Assembly: GCF_037975245.1 (NCBI RefSeq)
Contig: NC_092563.1
Coordinates: forward strand, 18,405,594-18,469,593
Length of the DNA stretch: 64,000 nucleotides
Origin: Apostichopus japonicus
Taxonomy: Eukaryota; Echinodermata; Holothuroidea; Aspidochirotida; Stichopodidae
Direction: 5' to 3'
The notes below the pieces were generated by a model. It saw only the letters and a list, made by a program, of their open reading frames with translations, was not told the DNA's origin and did no database searches. Within the stretch, counting starts at the first letter, position 1. Every line of letters begins with the position of its first letter. Shown here piece after piece: positions 24,466-37,220 of the stretch. A program made the position numbers and the translations under genes.

Positions 24466-27400
24466 CTTGCATACATATATACAACTCAGACGCGTAAATA
24501 TCATTATGTGAATAAACATACGTTTGACCGTAAAGTATGGCGTAAATGCGAAAAAGTGGCGGAAGAGGGTTCAATATGGGGACTCGGGGGGGGGGGGTGG
24601 CGGGTGGAGAGTTGGCAAAACTTGAAGTGAAGTGGGAAAGGTGAAATTCGTTTGAGGAACGAAACTGCATAACCCCACCTGAAAACGTGCACGCCGGCAA
24701 AATGGATCCACTGTGCTTTCCAGTGCCATAGTAAATTCCAATAATTTATGATTTCTCAACAAAAGGGCATATTCTTATTACAGCCTTCTTAAATTTTTAA
24801 TAAAAGTGCGTTTTTTGGGGGTTTTTAAGGCACATTTTCATTAATAAATCAGATGAGGAACGTTCAGTAACCAACGAGACCAATGACCATAAAACAGTTG
24901 TCATTAAGATTAATCTTCATGCTACCGTTAATCTTTTATGCTGAGATGCACCTTTCAACCTACCGTAGTTATCGGAGAAAAAGAGACACCAAAACATAAA
25001 CTCACTATGCAAACACAAACATATAGAAAGTCAACATAAACATTTCAGTTCATAGATCGAGATTATTCTGCCGTGTTGTCGTAAAGAAATGGGAAAACTT
25101 TCTTTTTAATATAACATAATTTGGTTGTTAATAACTACTTGACCCCATGCACCTTGTACTTTCTTTGTCCTTCCTTCTCCCGGGCCCTCTCAGTCCCTCT
25201 CCCTCTCCCCCTCCCCCTGTAAACCAAATTTCAGAATTACGCCTGAAATCAATGAGAACCGAACTTTCCCCCCTCTCTCTCTTTAACTATCGCTAACCGA
25301 ACCTGACAGAATATAACCCTCGTCGTGCGAGCCCGGTTAAAACATAGAAAAGATTAAATTAGATATGTTATCAATTATGGATTAATTAAGTCCCATCTGC
25401 CTGTCTCGAGCTCCCATGTTATTGTGTATATTGAACTGCATATGATTCTGTGCGTCATCTATTTTTTATTTTGTTTTTAGCAAAGAGATTGTTATCATTG
25501 AAGTTGAAAGAGATCCAGGGTAAATAATTGCAAAAACTGGATCTACTGCCACGACTGAGAGGGTTTCTTTTAATGAATATTTTACGTATTAACGATCATT
25601 TTTTTTTTATTATTTTGAATGAGTAACAAAATCCATACCTGCAGTGACAGCTTCAAATGGGAATTAAGCGAATGAAAAATGATTCTCATTCTAACAGGAT
25701 TTTATAACATTGTTTGATAAAGCTCACGATATGTGTTTAATGGCAGTGGAGTATTGTAGGGGTAGGGCGGGGGAGGGTTGGAGCAGGGGGGGGGGATAAA
25801 AGAAGCGCCAGTATTGTATAGGATATGGGGAAATGCACACCACTCTTTTATATATTTGTTTGGTTTAGGGACGTATAGGTTGTCAACCCTTTGTTTTCCA
25901 TCCACGGACCCCTTGAAGCAATGAATAAATATTTACTGACATACAGACAATGGAATCATTAGCAATAATCCAGATCAAACTCACCATGTCCAGATCAGAC
26001 TTAATTTAGATCAAACTCATCAGCGAGATGATGAAAGTTCGGTCTTCTCTTTTGACTATTATGGTAGGGCATATATGTCAGTAAAATGTTAAAGGGACCA
26101 TCTTCCGCGGAAACCTTGCCTACACGTCCCCACCCCCCCCCCCCCCAACGAAATCGCGGACGCTTTATACAGGCTCTAGGAAACTAGGTTGAGAAAAATA
26201 CTATCTAAAGGCGTATTTATGAGCAAAATGGACGTAATTAATATGTGTGTGTCTTACTCTGTGTGTGTCTTATAGACGGGAGAACGATGGCCCCCTGGAG
26301 AGGGGGTGGGGGTGGAGGATCGTTCATGGAAGAGAAGCAGGTGTCATAGTATATGATATGTCCCTACTTCCAATCCCAATTTTTTTTATTTTTTTTTATT
26401 TCAGAATTGTTAGAATATTAAGAATACGTATTACACAGAAGGTATACGTGTGCATTATCGACATAACACCCTCATTCACAGTCAGTAATCCGACCAGGAA
26501 CGATGGTAGGAATTTGACACTGAGAATAATATCATATGCAATATTGCCCCGACCCATATGATGCCTTCTATATATGTTGAACTTGAATGGGCATCATATA
26601 CAGCTTACATCTACAAACAGTAACGTAGCGTTGTAGGAATATATGACGTCACAATGACATTCGTTTTAGTTTAACCCCAAAACCCTACTACATTAGAATA
26701 ATTGAAATCTATAGTGACCATTTCGATTCAGTGAAAGGAAATTGGTAAATTTTGCAACGAAAGCTCAAAAAGATTCGGATTATATTCAACCGAATAAGTT
26801 TTTGTTCGTTTATATCAAACAAAGGAGATTTTTTTTTTTTTGGTCTACGATTTACTGGAATTATTCGATATTACTACCGGTATAAAACTACGGTATAAAA
26901 GCCTATTATAGGTACAATGCCAAAATAATGGTATGATAAATCCGCTGGAAATGGACTTAGTTAACCACTGTGTCAGGAACAGTGTCTGAAATGATCAAAT
27001 GAAGTGATTGTTTTGAGATATTTTCAGATAACATCTTTGTTGTTTGTTTTTCCCCCGCTGGTATGCTAAAGAGAACTAATCAAAGTACATATGGTGTGAA
27101 AATAAAGCGGATTGAGGGGGATTTAGTTACAGAATTTTAGAAATTCCTTGATTAAATGTGGATATTACCCTCAGCGATCAGTCTGAATTACCGGGTTAGG
27201 GTTGGTTCAGTATATGTTTAAATTCTTTCGTTTCTTGCTCAAAACCTAAACTTTCATGGTATGGAAATTTGCAATTGCTGTGATACGGCCAAACCACCAA
27301 GTTTTCATTTCTGTGGCTGATACAAACATCACTTTATTTTTTCTCGTATGGAAATTTGCAATTTCAGGTATGGAAATTTGCGATTCCAGTGATACGGCCC

Positions 27401-30184
27401 AACCACCAATTTTTCATTTTGTGCATGATACAAAAAACATAAAAAATACACTTTTTTTGAAGAACAAGAGCAGGGAGAAAAATTTTAAAATTTCTTATAT
27501 TTTTCAATTTAGATATTATAATTATTTTTTTTTTTGGTTTATTGACAGTTCGAATTTTTGGGAATCTATCTCCTCTGAGAAAATATGGATAATTCGATAT
27601 ACTTCTATGCAGGCTGCAGGTGGTATTTGGTTGACGCCGTTCGTAGTTCATAGAGAGTTCATACGTCACACGATCGCATGTCCAAACCAAAATAATTGGC
27701 GCTGTTTTGTACCATGCAATGGATCCCGATAAGTGGCAATTGTAGAGGTCGCTCTTTCATAAAGCTTTGTTGCAACCTGGCCTTTGTAAATGTATTATTT
27801 TATTTATATTTTAGCATTTTGAAGGTATTTTTGTGTAATACTTTCATTTCGATAAATGTTACGGTACCGTATTCTACGATGGGTAATTCACATGAATCCT
27901 CTGGTTACACCCATGATATATAAATCTTAATGAAAGGTTTGCATATTAAAAAGAAAAAAGATGGAATTTTAACACCTTTTGTGAGGTTTTTTTTTTTTGC
28001 ATCCAATTAATCTCGCCGTTAAAGAGTTAACAACATTTTTCGAAATAATTATGAAGGTATTATCGCACGTTGGGTCTTTTTTCTTTTAATTAGATGTGTG
28101 TGTTTTACCCCATTGTCTTTTCGAAATTATGTCATGGCTATTGTTGATAAATAAAATTTACCACATCATGTGAGCATCGGACGTTTGGGTTGCAAATGCT
28201 TTGCTTCTCGACTCTGGGATATGATCCGGTTGTTTGATATTCTATAAACGTATCGCGCCACCAATCGACTGGCACATACACACCTAGTTGCATTTTCACT
28301 GCAATAAAACGTACTGAGCCACAGTAATTTAAAACTTCTCCTTACTTGCGAATATAAGAAGTTAGAAAGTGGCTTTTGAAACATGTCTTTCTTGTTATTT
28401 TAGAAGGATGAAAGTTTGGAGTTATTTCAGGTGATATATTTAAAACAAATACGATATGATGAAATGAGAAAGTATTAGACATAGGCCTTACAAGCAAACA
28501 AACAAACAAAAACAAGTTGAAATTGCGTTTATCAATTTATTAATCTATGCATATTTGAAATATATAACAGAATTAAGAAGTGCTAAATGCATTGTAAGAT
28601 TTTTTTCACTTTGTTTGATAGAATTTCAAGCGAATGAGGTCGATCGATGGTATCTTAATAAATTGTCCAAAAAAAATGCCTGAACCTTTGGAATGAATCT
28701 GAAAATACACATTCAGTAATTCGCAGTAGCAGTCGTTTTAATTAATTTCCGTCTCATTCTTTGAAAATTACTCGTAAAGTCGCGGCACGAAAAATTCTAA
28801 AGTGTGGTTGTGTGTGCGCGTGTCGGGTCGGGGGTGGGGTGGGGGGCGGCAGTTGTTGAACTCTGAGATATGTTCCTTGTTCTCTCTTAGCGACCCTAAA
28901 TCACAAAAGCACATGTCAGAGCTGTAGTGCGTTTAGACAATTCTCTTGAATCTATTTTACCCTTTTTACAGAAATGCAGGCTATAAAGCTTCCAATTTCA
29001 CTGGAATGTATTTCAAAGCCCATGTGGGGATCCCAGAGGGCCGCGGAGACCCAAGGAAGGAACCTATTTTCTTTGCGTTGTATTACCCACATAAAGGATA
29101 ACAAGAATTTGGCCGTAAGGGAGAATGCTTCAGTTTTGTTTTACCGCAGCCAAATGGGGAGGGAGGCAGCCGGGGTGTGGGGGTGGAGCATATTGATTGG
29201 GGGATACCCCTTGTCTCCTAGCTTGGCTTCGTACCAGCAGTATGATATCAAGAGGTGATCTGTACTGGACCGCACCCCCCCCCCCTCCCCCACCCCCCAT
29301 TCACTTCCATCGCTGAAAGATATGAAAGAAATTCTATGAGATCAAAGGTTCACACCGCCTCTTTTACAATCAATTTCAGGGCAATAATTCACACGTATAT
29401 AAGTCATAGGGTTCTTTTTAACTCCTCATTACACAAACTTCAATTAAGGTATAAAAAAAAGATCGAGAGTATAAGCAATCTTTAAAACTCATTTGATTTG
29501 TAAGTTTAGCCAGGGATGAAACTTTGGTGTCAATTCATGTAACACAACGCTTGAACCAAGTTCATATCAATTTACACAATTAACTTTTTTAAATTCATAT
29601 CGTCAAAATTCAAATATTTAAATTCGCATCAAAATACTACAGCATATACGGATTCTGATATAGAAATGAAAATATAAGATATACCGTATACTTAGACAAA
29701 GGCTACTCATGCATTTGAATTTCGCAATACCACACCTCCCCCCCCCCCCCCCGAAACAAAACAAAGCAAAAGGAAGCAAAATTCAGAAGAGGGCGATTTT
29801 ACTTTAAGCCAATCCCTAGTGACCATTTTCCTATAATAGTCATATTTGAGATGTTTTCATTCAACACAACAGGATGGAATTCCTCAATTGAAAATATAAA
29901 TATATACAATTGTGGTCATCCTTAAACGGTGATATTATCCAGTTGTTCCCTCTTAATTACTTAATAGTGCGGTGAGAAAGTTTGGATTGTGTTTACTAAA
30001 ACAACACAACTTCTGAAGAGTCCACCCTCCCCCCCCCCACCTCTGTCCACCTCTCTCTCAACCTCGCAAAGACGATACGATCACGGAATATGGGTTTAAT
30101 CTGAATTATAGTAATAAGTTCTACATGTATTGGTGTTTTCTCCTCCACTAGTGCGTGGCATGTTCTCTTCCAGTGGTATCTCAC
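24466..30184. other. no exon confidently placed; expected to hold the dipeptidase 3' end
   Basis: The dipeptidase reading frame leaves exon 10 in phase 1, so its last coding exon should lie here (or lower). I could not recognise it. The region holds G- or C-runs (24587, 25787, 26129, 29274, 29737, 30030), and a diverged tandem duplication of about 110 bp near 27256-27430 (TATGGAAATTTGC recurs three times). Confidence 0.4.
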
Positions 30185-30203
30185 CTGCCATGCTGTCACG
30201 AAC
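30185..30203 (-). CDS. dipeptidase exon 10, 19-nt microexon
   Basis: Between acceptor tttacaatacag and donor GTGAGA the 19 nt encode VRDSMA plus one base. Joined to exon 9 this gives RAMEDVRDSMA, fitting the family's VE-x-VRD-like helix. The frame and both splice sites agree, which is why such a short exon is accepted. The next exon was not found. Confidence 0.75.
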
Positions 30204-30480
30204 CTGTATTGTAAATATTCCAGAAACGTAACTCATTTAATACGATTACATAATAATTTGTATGAAAGTTAAGAATATATATATAGGCTATATATATAAA
30301 TAGGCTATTTATATATAGGATATAGGCTATAGGATATAGGATTATAGGCCATATATATATATATATAGGCCCTATATATAGGTTATATATACTAAACTAT
30401 ATACAGGCTATATATAGGCATATATGTATATATAGGCACATTTATATATAGGCTATATATATATATATATAAATATAGGC

Positions 30481-30521
<41 letters not shown>

Positions 30522-33500
30522 TAGGTTGGCGTCTATCTTGGCGCAGAGTGCTCTATGTCCATTGGACAGAGCGGAATATATGTTGATACTAGATGAGACT
30601 AGTGGAACACTAGTAGTTGTAACTCGGAGTTTCACGCTTTGTAGCGATCTTCAGACAACTCTGAAGATCGCTCTGAAGATCGGAGTTGTCTGAAGATCGC
30701 TACAAAGCGTGAAACTCCGAGTTACAACTACTAGTGTTCCACTAGTCTCATCTAGTATCAACATATATATATATATATATATATCACTATATACAGTGTG
30801 AACGGACTTTAAGTTTCTTTTATAATGGTCAGAAAGATTACCCAGGATTGTGGCAAACTTTAGACAGTCGATATTGTGTTGTGGAAGATTAAAATGTTCA
30901 GCCACTGGAAAACTGGTTTTGTTGAGGCTGATTGTACTTTTGTGATTATTAAGCCGTAGACATTGGGAAGACGTTGAAGTGATGGTCTTTACAACGCCTG
31001 GTTGCTAACTGTCTTAAAAGATATCGTTTGTCATTGTCAAAGCCATGATCACGTGATAGCTACTAACTCACTATATATAGGTATGTCGTTGATCCAAGGT
31101 CGGATTAATAACCTTTACAAAAGACGTCTTATAAACTAACTTAAAAAGGACGTTGCAGTATTAAAGTCCAAAGAACGTTCAAGTCTTTGATTCGAATCAA
31201 TCGTATGTACTTAGGCCATGTCGTTGATCTGACGTCGAATGAACCTACTATAACAAAGGACGTCTCAATTCAAACGTTAAAGCGACGTTCAAGTGACAGC
31301 TGCTTATTACTCATCCTTAGGCGAGTCGTTGATATATGACATCGTGTGAATCTATACATTTTAACATCTCACAAATTTACCGTAACATATATGCGCAAAA
31401 CCGGGATACGAACTAAATATATTGAAGTATATACACTACTTACGTCTTCCATTGCCCTCATTGCCCGCAAGAGGTTGCCTCCTATCAGCTTTTTGATATT
31501 TTCTTCACTCCATCCATTTTGAATGAGTGCAGCTATCAGATTAGGGTACTTCGATACATCTTCCAAATCATTTGGCACGCTGTTTGAGACAGGGACACAA
31601 CAAAAGAAAAACAGCATGTGATTGCTATAGAATTTAGCCTACGTATAGGAATACATATTTTGTATAATGGTTTAAGACCATATTTTTGGGGTGAGACCTA
31701 AGTTATATGCGATTACCAAATTCAATTTTTAAGGAAAAGTCGCCCAGGAAAGAATCAAACTACCAAACGCCGACTGATCCCCTCTCAACCCCAGTCCCCT
31801 TACATTGGGACTGTGACTGCGTGATCATCGTCAGGTGTGCATCACCATTCCCCTCGAAAGGGAACAGATATGATCTTAGCCAAAAGGCCGAGAAGCTATT
31901 ACCAATTCGTCACAATTCTCTCTGCCGAATATTACGATATAAATTTCTCCGCATCAAGCGCTCAGTTAAAAAGGCATTTGGATGATTTCGTAACGTTGTG
32001 AAATAGCAGTATTCAGGAGCTTTCACTCATGGAATGATTTCAGACGATTTTACATTATGTATCGGCATATCGTTTATCTAAACCCTATATGCTGTGTAAT
32101 TGTGAAACGAAAATGGCTGCCTGATGACGTCACAAGTTTGTAATCAGCTATTCTAGTATACGATATTACGTTAAATTGAATGTGTATCATGCAAGGGCGT
32201 AGGAACGGGGGGGGGGGGGGGGGGGGGGCTGGGGGGCACCAGCCCCCCCAGTGAAAAATGTGGAGGGGCGGAAGTATCATTCCGCCCCCCCCCGGTTCGC
32301 AAGTCAGAAAACCCCTTTTACATTTCCAAATGAGAAAAAAAATCTCATTTGGAGCACCAAATTGCATCTAAGGCCAGGTGCAAATACAAAATTAAGTTTA
32401 CAAAATGGAGTGGGTGTTGAAGTGTGCTATATTGCACCAAATTGCATCTGAGGCCACCTGGAAATGCAAAAACTTCCAAAGGGGAGGGGGACACCCCCTC
32501 CCCTTAGACCCCTCCCCCAGGCTGGCCATCAGTCTTCAGCCCCCCCCCCCCCACTCAAAAGTACCTTCCTACGCCACTGGTATCATGTTTAACTGTACTC
32601 TTAATACGGAGACATTTATATCGTAATATTTCGGCAGAGAAATTGTTGACGCATTGATTCATACGTGATGTTCAAAGCAGTATACCGCATCAGTTTAAAA
32701 CATACAACGGTTGCCTTATTGTCACATTGTTTAGAAGCATATTCGCACTTTGTATGAATCTCGATGTATTGGTGCATGCGTAGAGTGTTGAATGATAGGT
32801 GTAAACGTGTAAGTAAAGTGGCCCGTCTTATTACGTCACACTTTTGTAAACAGCTATATACTAGCATATTGCCATAGTTTATAACAATGTGATGCAATCA
32901 TATCACGCGATAGCGCATCTTTCCTACGGAGCTGTCCTCGAAATTGTCAAAGGTATTGAATTTTCGCCAAATGAGAACTCGTATAATACATCTCCTTTGA
33001 AGTAAAAAGTACGAAATATTGTAAGATAAAACTTACGTATCCACGCCATCATAATCGCCTCCAATTCCTACGCAATCGTAACCGCAGTGGTCAGCCAAGT
33101 GCTGAATATGCTCTTAAGAAAAAAACAGTAAAGATGCAAGATGGTTAGTTTAGTTAAATCGGTTTCAAAATCAAAAGAATAGGCAGTTAAAATCATCGTC
33201 ATTGTTACAAAACTTTGCCATAATGTCAAGACATGGTCACGAGTGAATGGTCGCAATTCAACGTTGTGCATTCTACTGTCAACTTCAAACCGGTTCCCCT
33301 TAAAGCATTCGGTCCTTCAGCTGTCTACTAGGAGACAAACTTCCAACCATCACCATATAGAGCTTACATGTAAAAGATCTTTGTGAAGATCAACTCCGCT
33401 CTAAACAGCTAAGGAGAAGTTTATGTTCCGTTTGGGAGCTATCCTGGTTTAAACGCCGTCTATTATGGGAGCTGCCATTTTCTAAATCTATGACGTAATA

Positions 33501-36500
33501 GTGCCACTATTAGGACCTGAAAACTTTGTATTTCTCTGTGTGTTTTTTTTCTTCTTCTTCATATTTTCATGGTAAAATGTAAACAGTGTTGACACTGAAT
33601 CCAAAGTCTCTATTAAATCATGTTCTCCGATATTGAATATTAAAATTTAAAACCTCATCTCCATTACAGTAAATAAACACTGTAATAAAGAAAGAAAAAC
33701 ATTAAAAAAGAAAAGAAAAGGGAATCACAAGTAGTTCGATGATGTCATATTTAGACTTGATCAAGTCTTCAGGCTCCTTTGTTTAAGGAAGATTACATCT
33801 GTGTGTGATATCTCACAACTTGCATGTGTGAATTTGAAGCTCAACACAAGTTACCCAATCGTGATAGGATACGTACAGACCTAAGTTTTCCAGGTAAACG
33901 TAAATTAATTGCCCGCGTGAGCTGGCTTATCAGTCCGGAATCAATGTTTACTTATCCTGAGCGTCTGCATTTCAGTTAATTCATCTCATCTTTAAACCCA
34001 ATATTGACACAAGCAAGGAAGTCGAGGAACCATTAAGACTTAAGGCAGAAAGCAACGTCAATTTACTAAAGAAAAATCGTCATCATTACTAACTTTTATA
34101 AGTGAAAAATGCAATTTCCTCTTATGTACATAGTAGATGGGACTATATAAGTTATGAACCATTAAGCTCAGCATTCAGTTCCAAGGGCGGTGGAAGCACT
34201 TTTAATCTGGGGGGGGCACCGACATCAAAGGGCACTTTGCAGAAATTCGATTGGACTGATGCAGCCTTATATTTAGTACCCTTGATAACTCTTATTGTAT
34301 TAACTTATTTGCGTATACACATCACTCCATCAACGTCCCGCCCCGCCCCCCCCCCCCCCCTCAAGGAAAATATGCATACTAGCACTGCAATATCCGATGT
34401 GCAAATTGGGAAACAAGGAACAAGTTTTCATTTGAGACAAAATGAGGTGAAATCATGCTAGTTGCTAATGTAGGAATCTTCCGAATTAGAGTTTATTTCT
34501 TGTTAATATCTTAACCAATTTTTTTCCATTCGAAATAGCTTTGAGTTTGACCCACAGAAATTCATTAAAAGTCAGGGGCGTAGCCAGGATTTGCAAAGTT
34601 GTATGCACGACTATCTGAGCGGAGCGCCACCATCGGTTGGCGCGGAGCGTACAAGAACATTTTTGGTTTTACAAACCCCTCAGATGGCCGGAAACGGCCC
34701 TTCCCGAGTGTTCATTCTGGTTCCCTGGCCTCTTGCTAACTTGAGACACCTCAATTTTTATGTAGAAAAAGGGCACATTTTTAACCTGAGGAAAAGTGGG
34801 GGGGCACGTGCCCCCTGTGCCCCCCCGGTTCCGCCGCCCTTGTTCAGTTCTTCCTGGTTCTTATTCAACTAATGCTTTTCATTCGCGTTCTTAATTTTTA
34901 GTTAAATTATGCCATTTTTTCCCTTTCTTCTTGTTTGAAGTTTGAAAAGACCTAAATGTACAAATGACCTGCAAAAGATGATTTCAATAAGGATGAAAAA
35001 ATAAAATAAAACAACAATTCTGCTTAGCGCCATCACTTTAAAATAACTGATTCCACGCGCGGTGTACTAACGTCAAAAGCAATTGAAGGACTACAAAGCT
35101 GCAAGAACACACACACGCACGCGCACGCACGCACTTGAGTCGGCACTTGAGCACCGACTTGAGTCGGTTTTCGTACTCAGATTACAGCATAGTTGCCTGT
35201 ACTTGTATTCGCCCTGTTGGTCTTGTACACGCTAAGTTGTTCTGTTACTAAATTGTGCAGCATATACAAGCGACAGAGAATTTGCATTGTCATTAGTTTT
35301 TTTTTAAATTGTAGAGAGGTTTGAGTCTAAAAATTGATGTGCAAGTTTACACGCCGTTTTAATGATCTGATGTCATATGGTCCATAAGAAAGGCACGTGT
35401 AACTGTACACCAGTCATGACGAGAGGGTGAAGGGGGGGGGGGCAGGGCGATCGAGCCCCGTCGTCAATTAGGGGGTTCGTAGAATACGGGATGGATAATA
35501 ATTTATTCTCATTTCCATAATAAACTTAAAGGACATATGCGGACTTCAAGAAGGGGGCCCGGTGACATATTTCCCCCGGGTCCATCATGTCTCTCCACTC
35601 TATTGTCTCCGAATACTGCAACAAGACTTCACAATGTTTTTACATGGTTTATAAGTTAAAGTTTCAGTTCACCGATCAAAATATAGTTTGCGTTAAATAG
35701 TTTAGTTTCAGATGGATTTTTTTTATTCGGCTTAATATTTACTTAAATATACTTATATACAGACTTTGGAAATAAATCCGGTTCTTAAATTAGTTTTATT
35801 GAGTTTCGTAAGTCTACTCAATGTAAACAATGTAAAGCAGAGAATAAATAAAATATCTTGGCTATATAACGTGGGTTCACTGAAACCCTATTACGTCGTT
35901 AAATAATAAAATAAATACTTGGGGCAATCAAGTAAATCAAAGACGATAATATAATCTTATAGCCAAAGTGGGCAAACTGCAGCCTGCGAGAAAAGTCCCC
36001 CCCCCCCAACTCACCACCGCCCGCCATTCCAGACAATTTTTTTATAACCCTATTAATTTTGCCTGCGGTATCCTTCTATTAGGGTAATGTTTTTACCCTT
36101 CTATATCAGTCACCTGAAACAATGAGTTGACCGAACGACAGAAAAATTTAAAAACCAAATAACTATGAAATTTCTTTTGGAAGTTTGTATTTATAATTAT
36201 GATAGGAGATACGCAGGTAGAACATTCCCATGTAATGTAACATTTTCGTGGTTTCTTTATGGTCATCACATTAATGTTTCGTGGCCCCGCGTATTAAATT
36301 TATTTTAAAGTGGTTCGCAAACTTAAATTCGCATCCAACTCTACATATGATTTCAGATTGTCATTGGTTATAGCAAATGTCTCCCAAAAATCCTTTGACA
36401 TCGTGTACGATCATACATATGTTAAATATTTATATAGTTGAAATCATGACAGTGGTTTTGTAGTTTTGTTAATACTCCAGATTGTTTGGTCTAAAATATA

Positions 36501-37155
36501 AAAAAAAGATTTATGTACAGATTAGGAAATCTTACCAACAACTTGAACGAGTTCTGCAGTTTCTAGATCGGCAGTTACATTATTTGGTGGACAATTTATG
36601 TATTTTGTGTAAAAATTGACCATTATTACTCCTCCATTTGCTCTCTGAGAAAAGAAGAAGAATAAGAAGATATATAGAAGTTTTGTGAATGAAATAAAAT
36701 GGCTACAATGCTATGGTTGGTAATACTATATGATACACAGCCTCACCATGGCTTGAAAATCAATTACTGGGTATAAGTGTTGGCATGGAATTAACAGAGT
36801 AAAGTCAGTTGAATACTTTTATCGTATTTTGATTCAAGAGATGTGTATTTCAGTTCTTAGGGAAGAAAGGACACGGTGAACTGAGATCAATTGAATTCCG
36901 TTAGTACAATACTGAAATGTATTTTCTGACTTATTTTGACGCCATTTATTTTAGTTCACACATGGATAACATTGACCTTTTAATACTAAGCTATATGTGA
37001 ATATATACAGTTACATGGCTACACTTTAATGAATTCAATGAAAACAAATAATACTGAGTGTGTCTATTCTGTTCAAGTCTGTCATAGTTTCAACTTTCTT
37101 AATGTATTGGCAGACCTCCACTTAGTCTTAACTAACAAAATTATATATATTTATG

Positions 37156-37220
<65 letters not shown>

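Noticed and set aside
24458-24700. Possible dipeptidase C-terminal exon after acceptor gttttcag, phase-compatible
   Set aside because: The encoded sequence crosses a C-run and simple proline stretch and shows no family similarity; phase match alone is weak.
27364-27690. Possible dipeptidase C-terminal exon (frame containing RQPNTTCSLH)
   Set aside because: No matching acceptor phase and no resemblance to the family's tail beyond a single Cys.
31861-31897. Genuine U2 snRNA gene
   Set aside because: Only the first part of U2 is present, the branch-pairing segment is deleted, and the rest is unrelated SINE body with target duplications.
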